From positions 1 through 64,000 of the forward strand of contig JAFXMK010000023.1 of assembly GCA_017530365.1 (NCBI GenBank): 64,000 bases of DNA, read 5' to 3'. Of the stretch, positions 58,033 through 64,000 are shown one piece after another. Every line of letters starts with the position of its first letter. Positions within the stretch are counted from its first letter, which is position 1. The notes beneath the pieces are model-generated. The model was given only the letters and a program-made list of their open reading frames with translations. It was not told the DNA's origin and made no database searches. The DNA is from Bacteroidales bacterium. GTDB taxonomy: Bacteria > Bacteroidota > Bacteroidia > Bacteroidales > F082. The translations under genes were made by a program, and so were the position numbers.

Positions 58033-58799
58033 GGCTTTCTCCGTTGCCTGACTGCCTCAAAGGTAACAATGGCGGTGGTGACCGACACGTTGAGCGAGTC
58101 GGCGATGCCGTTCATAGGAATGATGATGTTCTGGTCGGCAGCATCGACCCAAGCTTGCGAGATGCCAGTAGCCTCGGTGCCCATTACCAAGGCGGAAGCC
58201 TTCGTGAAGTCGGCGTCAAGGTAGTCGATGGAGGCTTTCAAATAGGTGCAATAAATGGTGATGCCATTCTTTTTCAGCCAATGGATGCATTCCTCGGTGG
58301 AGAAGGCATACACGGGTACGCTGAAGATGCAGCCGATGCTGGCACGTATCGCATTGGGGTTGTAGAGGTCTGTGGCAGGATCAGCCACGATCACGGCATC
58401 TACACCGGCAGCGTCGGCAGTGCGCATCACCGCACCGAGGTTGCCGGGCTTTTCCACCGTCTCCAACACGATGATCAAAGTGTCTTTCTTTGGCTTGAAC
58501 TCGCTGAGGTCCTTGTATTTGGGTATGGCAACGGCAAGCAATCCGTCGCTGCCTTCACGATAGGCAATCTTGTCAAAGACCTCTTCGGTGACGGTCTCCA
58601 CAAAGTCGGCTTTGATGCTCAATGGCTCGCGCAACAGTGGCTCGCACACATAGAGTTGTTCGATTTCAAAGCCGCATGCCTGTGCTCGCTCAATCTCTCT
58701 TTGGCCCTCAATCAAGATGCGGTTCTGTTCACGACGTTCCGAAGCTTTCTGGAGCTTCACGAGGTTCTTTATCTTGGGATTGGTCTTACTAGTGATCAT
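58029..58799 (-). CDS. TrmH/SpoU-family RNA 2'-O-methyltransferase
   Basis: A 256-residue SPOUT methyltransferase with an N-terminal substrate-binding domain (KIKNLVKLQKASERREQNRILIEGQREIERA) and the three knot motifs: LETVEKPGNLGAVMRTADAAG, LVMGTEATGIS, and IIPMNGIADSLNVSVTTAIVTFEAV. It transfers a methyl group from SAM to a ribose in rRNA or tRNA. Cotranscribed between two EamA transporter genes, with no evident functional link. Confidence 0.93.
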   Translation of the reverse strand: MITSKTNPKIKNLVKLQKASERREQNRILIEGQREIERAQACGFEIEQLYVCEPLLREPLSIKADFVETVTEEVFDKIAYREGSDGLLAVAIPKYKDLSEFKPKKDTLIIVLETVEKPGNLGAVMRTADAAGVDAVIVADPATDLYNPNAIRASIGCIFSVPVYAFSTEECIHWLKKNGITIYCTYLKASIDYLDADFTKASALVMGTEATGISQAWVDAADQNIIIPMNGIADSLNVSVTTAIVTFEAVRQRRKP

Positions 58800-58800
58800 G

Positions 58801-58832
58801 ATAGTTGGAAGTTGTTCAGTTATTCAGTTTTC
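58801..58832 (-). repeat. Tandem repeat at the EamA/TrmH junction
   Basis: On the minus strand: AAACTGAA, TAACTGAA, CAACTTC, CAACTATC, then the TrmH-family ATG. The EamA stop TAA is inside the second unit. Confidence 0.87.
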
Positions 58833-59707
58833 CGTTTGAGTTGTGACATCACAAGTCCGACGACGACCAAAGCGATGCCGATGATCTTGTTAGCCGTCAG
58901 GCTTTCGTGAATGATGAAGAAGCTGAACACGGCTGTGAAGACTGGGATCAGGTTGGAATAGACATTGGCCTTGGAGGCGCCGAGCTTGCTGAAACAAAAA
59001 GCCCATAGTGCGTATGCGATGGCGCTGCAGCAAACACCGAGGGAGACTAGGGGAACGATGTAGCCGCCCACATTGGCGAAGTTCGATGGCTCGAAGCGTT
59101 CCATGATCAAGACCATGGGGATGAAGTAGATCATTCCGACGATGTTCTGCATCCAGGTGATGGTCAGGGGCTTATAAAACTTGGTGAGCCGAATCAAAGC
59201 AATGGAATAGCCGACGGCCACCAGTACTGATCCACAAAGGAAGAGGATGCCGATGGGCTTGGCTGCCAGTTCGAGGTTTCGGGTGACCAGCATGACTACG
59301 ACGCCGACGAAAGAAACGATGAGTCCGATCACGTTCATCGCGGTTAGCCGTTCTTTGAGAAAGAAACGTGCCGCAATGGGGGTTACCAAGGGAATCATGG
59401 CGATGATGCCCGAACCGATGACGGGGGAACTGTTTTTTAATCCATAGCCTTCGAAAATGAAGTATAGGAAGGGCTCAAAAAACGCGGCTATGGCAAATAG
59501 CTTCAGGTGTTCGCGTTTCACCTTCTCGTTGAGCTGAAAAACGTACAGAATCAAGGTCAAAAAAACGGTGGCCACTACCAGTCGCAGGAAAATGGTCGTT
59601 GTGGGGTTCAGGTTCTGGTAAACTTGCGTTGACCAAACGAACGAGATGCCCCAAAATATCATGGCTACAACACCGGCAATATGAACGATGAAGCTTTTGT
59701 TTTTCAT
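58820..59707 (-). CDS. EamA/DMT-family transporter
   Basis: A 295-residue protein from ATG 59707 (MKNKSFIVHIAGVVAMIFWGI); the longer frame to 59773 crosses the promoter. Ten hydrophobic segments in two EamA halves, with SPVIGSGIIAMIPLVTPIAARFFLKERLT closing the first and SKANVYSNLIPVFTAVFSFFIIHESLT the second. Drug/metabolite exporter, substrate unknown. First gene of the operon with the methyltransferase and a second EamA protein. Confidence 0.88.
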   Translation of the reverse strand: MKNKSFIVHIAGVVAMIFWGISFVWSTQVYQNLNPTTTIFLRLVVATVFLTLILYVFQLNEKVKREHLKLFAIAAFFEPFLYFIFEGYGLKNSSPVIGSGIIAMIPLVTPIAARFFLKERLTAMNVIGLIVSFVGVVVMLVTRNLELAAKPIGILFLCGSVLVAVGYSIALIRLTKFYKPLTITWMQNIVGMIYFIPMVLIMERFEPSNFANVGGYIVPLVSLGVCCSAIAYALWAFCFSKLGASKANVYSNLIPVFTAVFSFFIIHESLTANKIIGIALVVVGLVMSQLKRKTE

Positions 59708-59727
59708 TGGAATGGAAAATATTGTCG

Positions 59728-59736
59728 GCAAAATTA
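59728..59736 (-). promoter_or_regulatory. -7 element of the EamA-TrmH-EamA operon
   Basis: Minus-strand TAATTTTGC, 20 bases before ATG 59707. Confidence 0.65.
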
Positions 59737-59757
59737 CGTTTTTTGGTGTAATTATTG

Positions 59758-59766
59758 TAAGTTTGC
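59758..59766 (+). promoter_or_regulatory. -7 element of the paralogous lipoprotein pair
   Basis: TAAGTTTGC, fitting TAnnTTTG, 41 bases before ATG 59808. The -33 element is not clear. Confidence 0.55.
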
Positions 59767-59807
59767 ATGACAATTGGAAGTATTTTTAATCATAAAACTA
59801 TAAGACA

Positions 59808-60302
59808 ATGAGAAAGGTAACATTATTTTGCGTGGCATTTTTAGCAATGTGCTGCCTGGCTTCCTGCCGTGGCCCGAAAACGAATGCCAATGTTTATTCT
59901 TCAACCGTAACGGTTTATGAATCGGATTGGCGTTGGGATAATACTTCGTGGCGTGTCGATCTGAGATTTGACGCCATTAATCTCAACGTTCATAATGATG
60001 GCGCTGTGCTGGTTTACATGGATAATGAAAACACTTGGCGTCAGCTCCCGATGACATTCTATTATACCGATTATGATAATCAGGGGAACTTGGTTAACTG
60101 TTCTTCTTCGCTTGAAGTATCAAGCTACGATGGCGGTGTGAGCATCTTCTGGACGGAGAATGATTTCTATAATGGCAGAAGGATTGGCACCCATCGCTTT
60201 AAGATTGTCACTATTTCGAATGCTGATTACAGCGCTCGTCCCGATGTTGACTACAGCAACTATGAAGAAGTGAAGAGAGTGTTCCAAATCAAGGAGGATT
60301 AA
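59808..60302 (+). CDS. Lipoprotein of unknown function, paralogue of the next gene
   Basis: A 164-residue lipoprotein with a lipobox at CLASC (Cys20), followed by a short RGPKTNANV and a ~130-residue strand-rich domain. Shared with the next gene: W-x-WDxTSWRVDxxxDA, VLVYM..N.TWRQ.PMTFYY.DYDNQGNL, SSSLE.S.Y.GGVS.FWTENDFY, and a final HRF...I segment. I do not recognise the family. The domain is rich in aromatic residues and negatively charged. Cell-surface or periplasmic location is expected from the lipid anchor. Confidence 0.78.
   Translation: MRKVTLFCVAFLAMCCLASCRGPKTNANVYSSTVTVYESDWRWDNTSWRVDLRFDAINLNVHNDGAVLVYMDNENTWRQLPMTFYYTDYDNQGNLVNCSSSLEVSSYDGGVSIFWTENDFYNGRRIGTHRFKIVTISNADYSARPDVDYSNYEEVKRVFQIKED
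60291..60297 (+). promoter_or_regulatory. Strong Shine-Dalgarno for the collagen-like lipoprotein
   Basis: AAGGAGG ends 7 bases before ATG 60305, inside the last codons of the upstream paralogue. Such sites are rare in this window. Confidence 0.6.
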
Positions 60303-60304
60303 CA

Positions 60305-60856
60305 ATGAAAAGGTTATTCAGCATAGCATGCGCCATCATTGCTGTCGTCTTCATGGCTTCCTGTGCCAAGGAAGGCCCCATGGGTCCCATGGGTCCAATG
60401 GGACCCACCGGTCCGCAAGGCCCTGCTGGTAACGATGGCTATGTGAATGTCGCCTCCACAACCATCACGGTTGTTCCTGATGACTGGTACTGGGATGAGA
60501 CTTCATGGCGCGTTGATTTCAGTTATGACGCTGTCACTTCTGACATCTACAACAGCGGAGTGGTACTGGTATATATGGAAAGCAATGATACGTGGCGCCA
60601 GATCCCGATGACCTTCTATTACTCCGATTACGACAATCAAGGCAATTTGATCTACTGCTCCTCTTCATTGGAGACTTCGTTCTACGAAGGCGGCGTGAGT
60701 GTCTTCTGGACGGAGAACGATTTCTATGACGGCTATCGGCCCGAAGAGCATCGCTTTCGTTTGGTAGCCATCGCCGCAGGCTATTATGCCGCTCATCCTG
60801 AATTGGATCTCAGCAGTTACGAGATGGTCAAAGAGACTTTCAACCTGGCTGATTGA
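60305..60856 (+). CDS. Lipoprotein with short collagen-like stalk
   Basis: A 183-residue lipoprotein. Lipobox MASC (Cys20), then seven Gly-x-y triplets at about 24-45 (GPMGPMGPMGPTGPQGPAG followed by NDG), then the same ~130-residue domain as the preceding gene. Gly-Pro-x triplets can form a collagen triple helix, so the protein may trimerise as a short stalk with the domain displayed at the tip (inference). The paralogue upstream lacks the triplets. Two bases separate the genes. Confidence 0.82.
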   Translation: MKRLFSIACAIIAVVFMASCAKEGPMGPMGPMGPTGPQGPAGNDGYVNVASTTITVVPDDWYWDETSWRVDFSYDAVTSDIYNSGVVLVYMESNDTWRQIPMTFYYSDYDNQGNLIYCSSSLETSFYEGGVSVFWTENDFYDGYRPEEHRFRLVAIAAGYYAAHPELDLSSYEMVKETFNLAD

Positions 60857-60865
60857 TGCCAGGTT
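60842..60865. terminator. Hairpin between convergent genes
   Basis: A perfect 8-bp stem AACCTGGC/GCCAGGTT with an 8-base loop spans the stop codon of the collagen-like lipoprotein and the stop of the antiporter gene. No T-run follows on either strand, so termination would need help; it may instead protect 3' ends. Confidence 0.45.
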
Positions 60866-61811
60866 ATTGCGCCATGATCGTGTAGATCATGAATCCTGAA
60901 AAGGCAAGAAGCATCAAAAAACCCTCAAAACGGGAGAGCTTCCTGCCTTTTCCCGTAAATACAAACAGCAACATCAGGGCATTCGCGAAGAACAGAATGC
61001 CAAGGGTGATGTTCAACTTGGAGTCGAATTGCAGTGGCGTGATCAGGCTGCTGATGCCTAATACCACAAAGATGTTCAGGATGTTGGAGCCTAAGACGTT
61101 GCCGATGGCGATACCGGCGTTTTTCTTGGTGGCTGCCACGATGGAAGTGATCAATTCGGGCAACGAAGTCGCCATGGCAACCACGGTCAAGCCGATCATG
61201 GACTCGCTCATGCCCCATGCCTTGGCAATGATTTGAGCATTGTTGGAAACCAATTCTCCTCCAACATACAGCCCGGCGATGCCGATGACCAAAAATAGGA
61301 TGGTCTTCCACCATGGCATCGGGATCTGAACAGCCTCCACCTCCGTGCTGGGCGACTCGTTTTTCTTCATCGTCAGGAAGAGATATCCTGCTGCGCAAAG
61401 CAACAAAACGATGCCTTCAATCCAGCTGACGGTAAGCCCGTTGCCTGTGAAGTTGGCGAACACGAACAGGGCCAGCGTGGCAAGAAAACCTACGGGAATA
61501 TCACGCCTGATGGAAATCCTGCTAACGTCGATGGGATAGATCAAGGAGGCGACACCGAGGATGAGCAGGATGTTCATGATGTTGCTGCCCACGATGTTGC
61601 CGATGGCCAGCCCAGAGCTGCCTTTGGCACAGGAGAAGATGTTGATGATCAACTCGGGTAGGGAAGTGCCGAAGGCCACAATGGTCAAACCGATGATCAA
61701 AGGTGACAGCTTCGCCCTGATGCCGACACTTGTGGCGCCATCAACCAGCCAGTCCGCCCCGAGGATTAGCACAACGAATCCGACTATTAATAAAAGGATA
61801 GGGATGATCAT
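60864..61811 (-). CDS. Calcium/sodium antiporter, CaCA family (YrbG-like)
   Basis: A 315-residue membrane protein with ten hydrophobic segments and two inverted alpha-repeats: GTSLPELIINIFSCAKGSSG/LAIGNIVGSNIMNILLILG and ATSLPELITSIVAATKKNAG/IAIGNVLGSNILNIFVVLG. These hold the cation-binding acidic residues. It exchanges Ca2+ for Na+ or H+ across the inner membrane. ATGA overlap places it downstream of yggS. Confidence 0.93.
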   Translation of the reverse strand: MIIPILLLIVGFVVLILGADWLVDGATSVGIRAKLSPLIIGLTIVAFGTSLPELIINIFSCAKGSSGLAIGNIVGSNIMNILLILGVASLIYPIDVSRISIRRDIPVGFLATLALFVFANFTGNGLTVSWIEGIVLLLCAAGYLFLTMKKNESPSTEVEAVQIPMPWWKTILFLVIGIAGLYVGGELVSNNAQIIAKAWGMSESMIGLTVVAMATSLPELITSIVAATKKNAGIAIGNVLGSNILNIFVVLGISSLITPLQFDSKLNITLGILFFANALMLLFVFTGKGRKLSRFEGFLMLLAFSGFMIYTIMAQ

Positions 61812-62479
61812 ACGTTGTAATTTCTTGCTCCAAAAATCTTACTTCCCACTCTGATCAAGGTAGCTCCTTCTTCGATGGCAATCGGGTAATCGTCCGACAT
61901 TCCCATGGAAATCTCCTTAAATTGGGGCTGGCCAGCAAAGTAATCGGTTTTCAGGGTCTCAAAAATCTCCTTCAGGTGTTTGAACTCCTTGCGGATCTCG
62001 GCTTCGTCATCGGTGAAGGTGGCCATGCCCATCACACCACAGAGGCGCACGTTCTGCATCTGCCTGAACACCTCTGAGTCCAGCAATTGTCGCGCTTCTT
62101 CCATGTCAAGGCCGAACTTGGTCTCCTCTTGGGCAATGTGGAACTGCAACAGGCAATCCACCACACGGTCGTGTTTCTTGGCTTCCTTATTGACGGCTTC
62201 GAGCAAGTTAGCGGAATCGATACTGTGGATGAGTGTTACGAAAGGGATGATGTACTTGATCTTGTTGGTCTGAAGATGTCCGATGAAATGCCATTGGATG
62301 TCTTTTGGCAAGACTTCGTGCTTGTCGCGCATCTCCAAAGCGTGGTTCTCTCCAAAAATGCGTTGGCCGGCATCGTAGGCCTCTTGCAGGTCGCTAACAG
62401 GCTTGGTTTTACTGACGGCCACCAAAGTGACGCTGGAAGGTATGGTAGCCTTGATTCTCTCAAGATTCTCCTTTATCAT
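61808..62479 (-). CDS. YggS/PROSC-family PLP-binding protein
   Basis: A 223-residue single-domain PLP homeostasis protein with an alanine-racemase-like barrel. The PLP lysine lies in VAVSKTKPVSDLQEAYDAG; FGENHALEMRDKHEVLP, WHFIGHLQTNKIKYI and CGVMGMATFTDDEAEIRKEF follow; SMGMSDDYPIAIEEGATLIRVGSKIFG closes the phosphate site. No enzymatic activity is established for the family; it buffers and delivers PLP. Confidence 0.94.
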   Translation of the reverse strand: MIKENLERIKATIPSSVTLVAVSKTKPVSDLQEAYDAGQRIFGENHALEMRDKHEVLPKDIQWHFIGHLQTNKIKYIIPFVTLIHSIDSANLLEAVNKEAKKHDRVVDCLLQFHIAQEETKFGLDMEEARQLLDSEVFRQMQNVRLCGVMGMATFTDDEAEIRKEFKHLKEIFETLKTDYFAGQPQFKEISMGMSDDYPIAIEEGATLIRVGSKIFGARNYNV

Positions 62480-62493
62480 AATCCTAAAATTAG

Positions 62494-62527
62494 TTGTGCA
62501 AAATTACCAAATATTTCGTATTTTTGC
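62494..62527 (+). promoter_or_regulatory. Promoter of ffh
   Basis: TATTTTTGC at 62519-62527 with TTG at 62494-62496 (22-base spacer); ATG at 62549. Confidence 0.7.
62498..62506 (-). promoter_or_regulatory. -7 element of the yggS-antiporter operon
   Basis: Minus-strand TAATTTTGC, 18 bases before the yggS ATG; divergent from the ffh promoter. Confidence 0.65.
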
Positions 62528-62548
62528 ACCCAATTATTTTGAAAGATT

Positions 62549-63883
62549 ATGTTTGAAGGTTTAAGTGAAAAATTAGAACGCTCGTTCAAGGTCCTGAAAG
62601 GACAAGGATATATCACTGAAGTCAACGTGGCCGACACCATGAAGGAGATCCGCCGCGCTTTGCTCGATGCTGACGTCAGCTACAAGATCGCCAAGGATGT
62701 CACCAATAATATCAAAGAGAAGGCGTTGGGTCAACAGATTCTGACCTCGGTGAAGCCGGGCGACATGATGGTGAAAATTGTCCACGACGAGTTGGCCGAA
62801 CTGATGGGTGGCGAACATGTCGATATCAACCTGAAAGGCCAGCCGAGCATTATCCTGATCGCCGGTCTGCAAGGTTCTGGTAAGACCACTTTTTCGGCCA
62901 AGTTAGCCAACTACCTGAAGCGCAAGAAGAGCAAACAGGTGCTGCTGGTAGCTGGTGACGTGTATCGTCCTGCCGCTATCGACCAATTGAAGGTCTTGGG
63001 CCAACAGGTCGAAGTGGAGGTCTATAGCGAAGACGGCAACAAGAATCCCGTGGAGATTGCACAACATGCCATCGAGCATGCCAAGGCACAGAACAAGAGC
63101 GTGGTCATCATCGATACCGCTGGCCGTCTGGCTGTTGACGAGGAGATGATGAACGAGATCGCCAAGATTAAGGAAACCGTGCATCCTCATGAGACCTTGT
63201 TTGTGGTCGATGCCATGACGGGTCAGGATGCCGTGAATACCGCCAAGGCCTTCAACGATCGCCTCGACTTCGATGGCGTGGTGCTCACCAAGTTGGACGG
63301 CGACACCCGCGGTGGTGCTGCCCTGACTATCCGTACTGTGGTGGAGAAGCCGATCAAATTCGTCGGTATCGGTGAGAAGATGGACGCACTCGACGTGTTC
63401 TATCCGAAACGTATGGCCGACCGTATCCTCGGCATGGGTGATATCGTCTCCCTTGTGGAACGCGCTCAGGAACAGTTTGACGAGGAGGAGGCACGTAAGC
63501 TGCAACGCAAACTTGCCAAGAACGAATTCAACTATAACGACTTCCTGAAGCAGATCCAGCAGATCAAGAAGATGGGTAACATCAAGGATCTGGCTAGCAT
63601 GATCCCAGGTATGGACAAAGCCATGAAAGGGGAGGAAATTGACGATGATGCCTTCAAGAGTATCGAGGCCATCATCTATTCGATGACGCCGCAGGAACGT
63701 GAGAATCCTTCGTTGTTGAACGGTACCCGCCGCAAACGTATCGCCATGGGTAGCGGCACCTCCATCGTCGAGGTTAACCGTCTTGTGAAACAGTTCGAGG
63801 AGACCGCCAAAATGATGCGCATGATGACCACAGGCGGTGGCAAGAAGATCATGAGGATGGCGAATGCAATGAGGAGAAGATGA
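62549..63883 (+). CDS. ffh: Signal recognition particle protein Ffh
   Basis: A 444-residue SRP54 GTPase: N-domain (1-90), G-domain with P-loop GLQGSGKTT at 106-114, DTAGR, TKLDGDTRGGAAL and GxGEKMDALDVF, and a Met-rich M-domain from ~325 with TPQERENPSLLNGTRRKRIAMGSG, which binds 4.5S RNA and signal peptides. It delivers nascent membrane proteins to FtsY. No 4.5S RNA gene was recognised nearby. Single-gene start from its own promoter, folD follows. Confidence 0.97.
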   Translation: MFEGLSEKLERSFKVLKGQGYITEVNVADTMKEIRRALLDADVSYKIAKDVTNNIKEKALGQQILTSVKPGDMMVKIVHDELAELMGGEHVDINLKGQPSIILIAGLQGSGKTTFSAKLANYLKRKKSKQVLLVAGDVYRPAAIDQLKVLGQQVEVEVYSEDGNKNPVEIAQHAIEHAKAQNKSVVIIDTAGRLAVDEEMMNEIAKIKETVHPHETLFVVDAMTGQDAVNTAKAFNDRLDFDGVVLTKLDGDTRGGAALTIRTVVEKPIKFVGIGEKMDALDVFYPKRMADRILGMGDIVSLVERAQEQFDEEEARKLQRKLAKNEFNYNDFLKQIQQIKKMGNIKDLASMIPGMDKAMKGEEIDDDAFKSIEAIIYSMTPQERENPSLLNGTRRKRIAMGSGTSIVEVNRLVKQFEETAKMMRMMTTGGGKKIMRMANAMRRR

Positions 63884-63887
63884 TGTA

Positions 63888-63920
63888 GAGATAAAAGATA
63901 AGAGATAAAAAATAAAAGTT
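63888..63920 (+). repeat. Heptad tandem repeat at the ffh/folD junction
   Basis: Four 7-base units GAGATAA, AAGATAA, GAGATAA, AAAATAA, then AAGTT and the folD ATG at 63921. It starts 4 bases after the ffh stop. Confidence 0.88.
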
Positions 63921-64000
63921 ATGGATAACAAGATTATAGACGGCAAAGCCATCTCCGACCAAATCAAAAAAGAAATCGCCGCCGAAGTGGCTGACATGAT
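63921..64000 (+). CDS. folD: FolD, methylenetetrahydrofolate dehydrogenase/cyclohydrolase (5' part)
   Basis: The first 26 codons give MDNKIIDGKAISDQIKKEIA and onward to the window edge. The IIDGKAISxQIKxEIA opening is typical of FolD, the bifunctional NADP-dependent enzyme that interconverts methylene- and formyl-tetrahydrofolate. The remainder lies outside the window. It shares a transcription direction with ffh and is separated from it only by the heptad repeat. Confidence 0.85.
   Translation, partial: MDNKIIDGKAISDQIKKEIAAEVADM

Noticed and set aside
62480-62548. 4.5S RNA gene near ffh
   Set aside because: The gap holds only divergent promoters and no sequence able to fold into the conserved SRP RNA hairpin.
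62903-63997. 364-codon minus-strand open frame
   Set aside because: Antisense to ffh and crossing into folD; no family resemblance.

Overview
The window reads as a chromosomal segment of a Bacteroidales bacterium (Bacteroidetes). The evidence is: promoters of the Bacteroidetes TAnnTTTG type in front of many transcription units; scarcity of Shine-Dalgarno sequences; a type IX secretion C-terminal signal on a CotH protein; a BY-kinase Wzc with a tyrosine-rich tail next to a PHP-type CpsB phosphatase; a patatin fused to an outer-membrane barrel; and a radical SAM/lipoprotein pair of the kind known from this order. No rRNA, tRNA, CRISPR array or insertion sequence was recognised.

Positions 1-33230 form one very long plus-strand surface-polysaccharide locus, entered in progress. 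Genes are mostly coupled by ATGA/TAATG overlaps. It opens with a Wzt-like ATPase (its permease is presumably upstream of the window). A modification block follows (1408-9713): DegT aminotransferase, two ATP-grasp ligases, an SDR, LicD, GNAT, a HisC-like aminotransferase and a cytidylyltransferase-oxidoreductase fusion. Then come many glycosyltransferases (GT2, GT4, GT14-like, GT32-like), three NodB-type deacetylases, an acyltransferase-3, two hexapeptide acyltransferases, a third ATP-grasp protein, a formyltransferase, a GT-C-like membrane protein, a CapK-like adenylating enzyme and a DUF354 protein. The locus ends with the export/control trio Wza-Wzc-CpsB (29199-33230), which has its own promoter, and a bidirectional terminator. 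The glycan block is visibly more AT-rich than the rest.

Positions 33263-64000 are ordinary chromosome in short operons on both strands: patatin and M3 peptidase (minus); NfeD and SPFH protein, Hsp20, porin and a gate-domain membrane protein (plus); an ABC-permease-permease-GntR-M16 peptidase operon (minus) with a YtrA-like operator on its promoter; a minus-strand run from NUDIX through ADP-forming acyl-CoA synthetase and a CotH/T9SS protein to a radical SAM enzyme with its small lipoprotein; an MFS transporter and a secreted endonuclease/phosphatase-family protein (plus); two EamA transporters around a TrmH-family methyltransferase (minus); two paralogous lipoproteins, one with a collagen-like stalk (plus); a Ca/Na antiporter with YggS (minus); Ffh and the start of FolD (plus).

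The most striking non-genic signal is a set of degenerate 7-8 nt tandem repeats that lie at gene junctions throughout the second half and are absent from the glycan block. They usually run from the stop codon of one gene to the start codon of the next, always in the same orientation relative to the downstream gene, and once lie in frame inside a gene. Other candidates for new biology are the CTP-transferase/oxidoreductase fusion with a lost catalytic lysine, an Arn-like deformylase/formyltransferase/GT-C trio, and the tunable (Tyr-Gly)n tail of Wzc.
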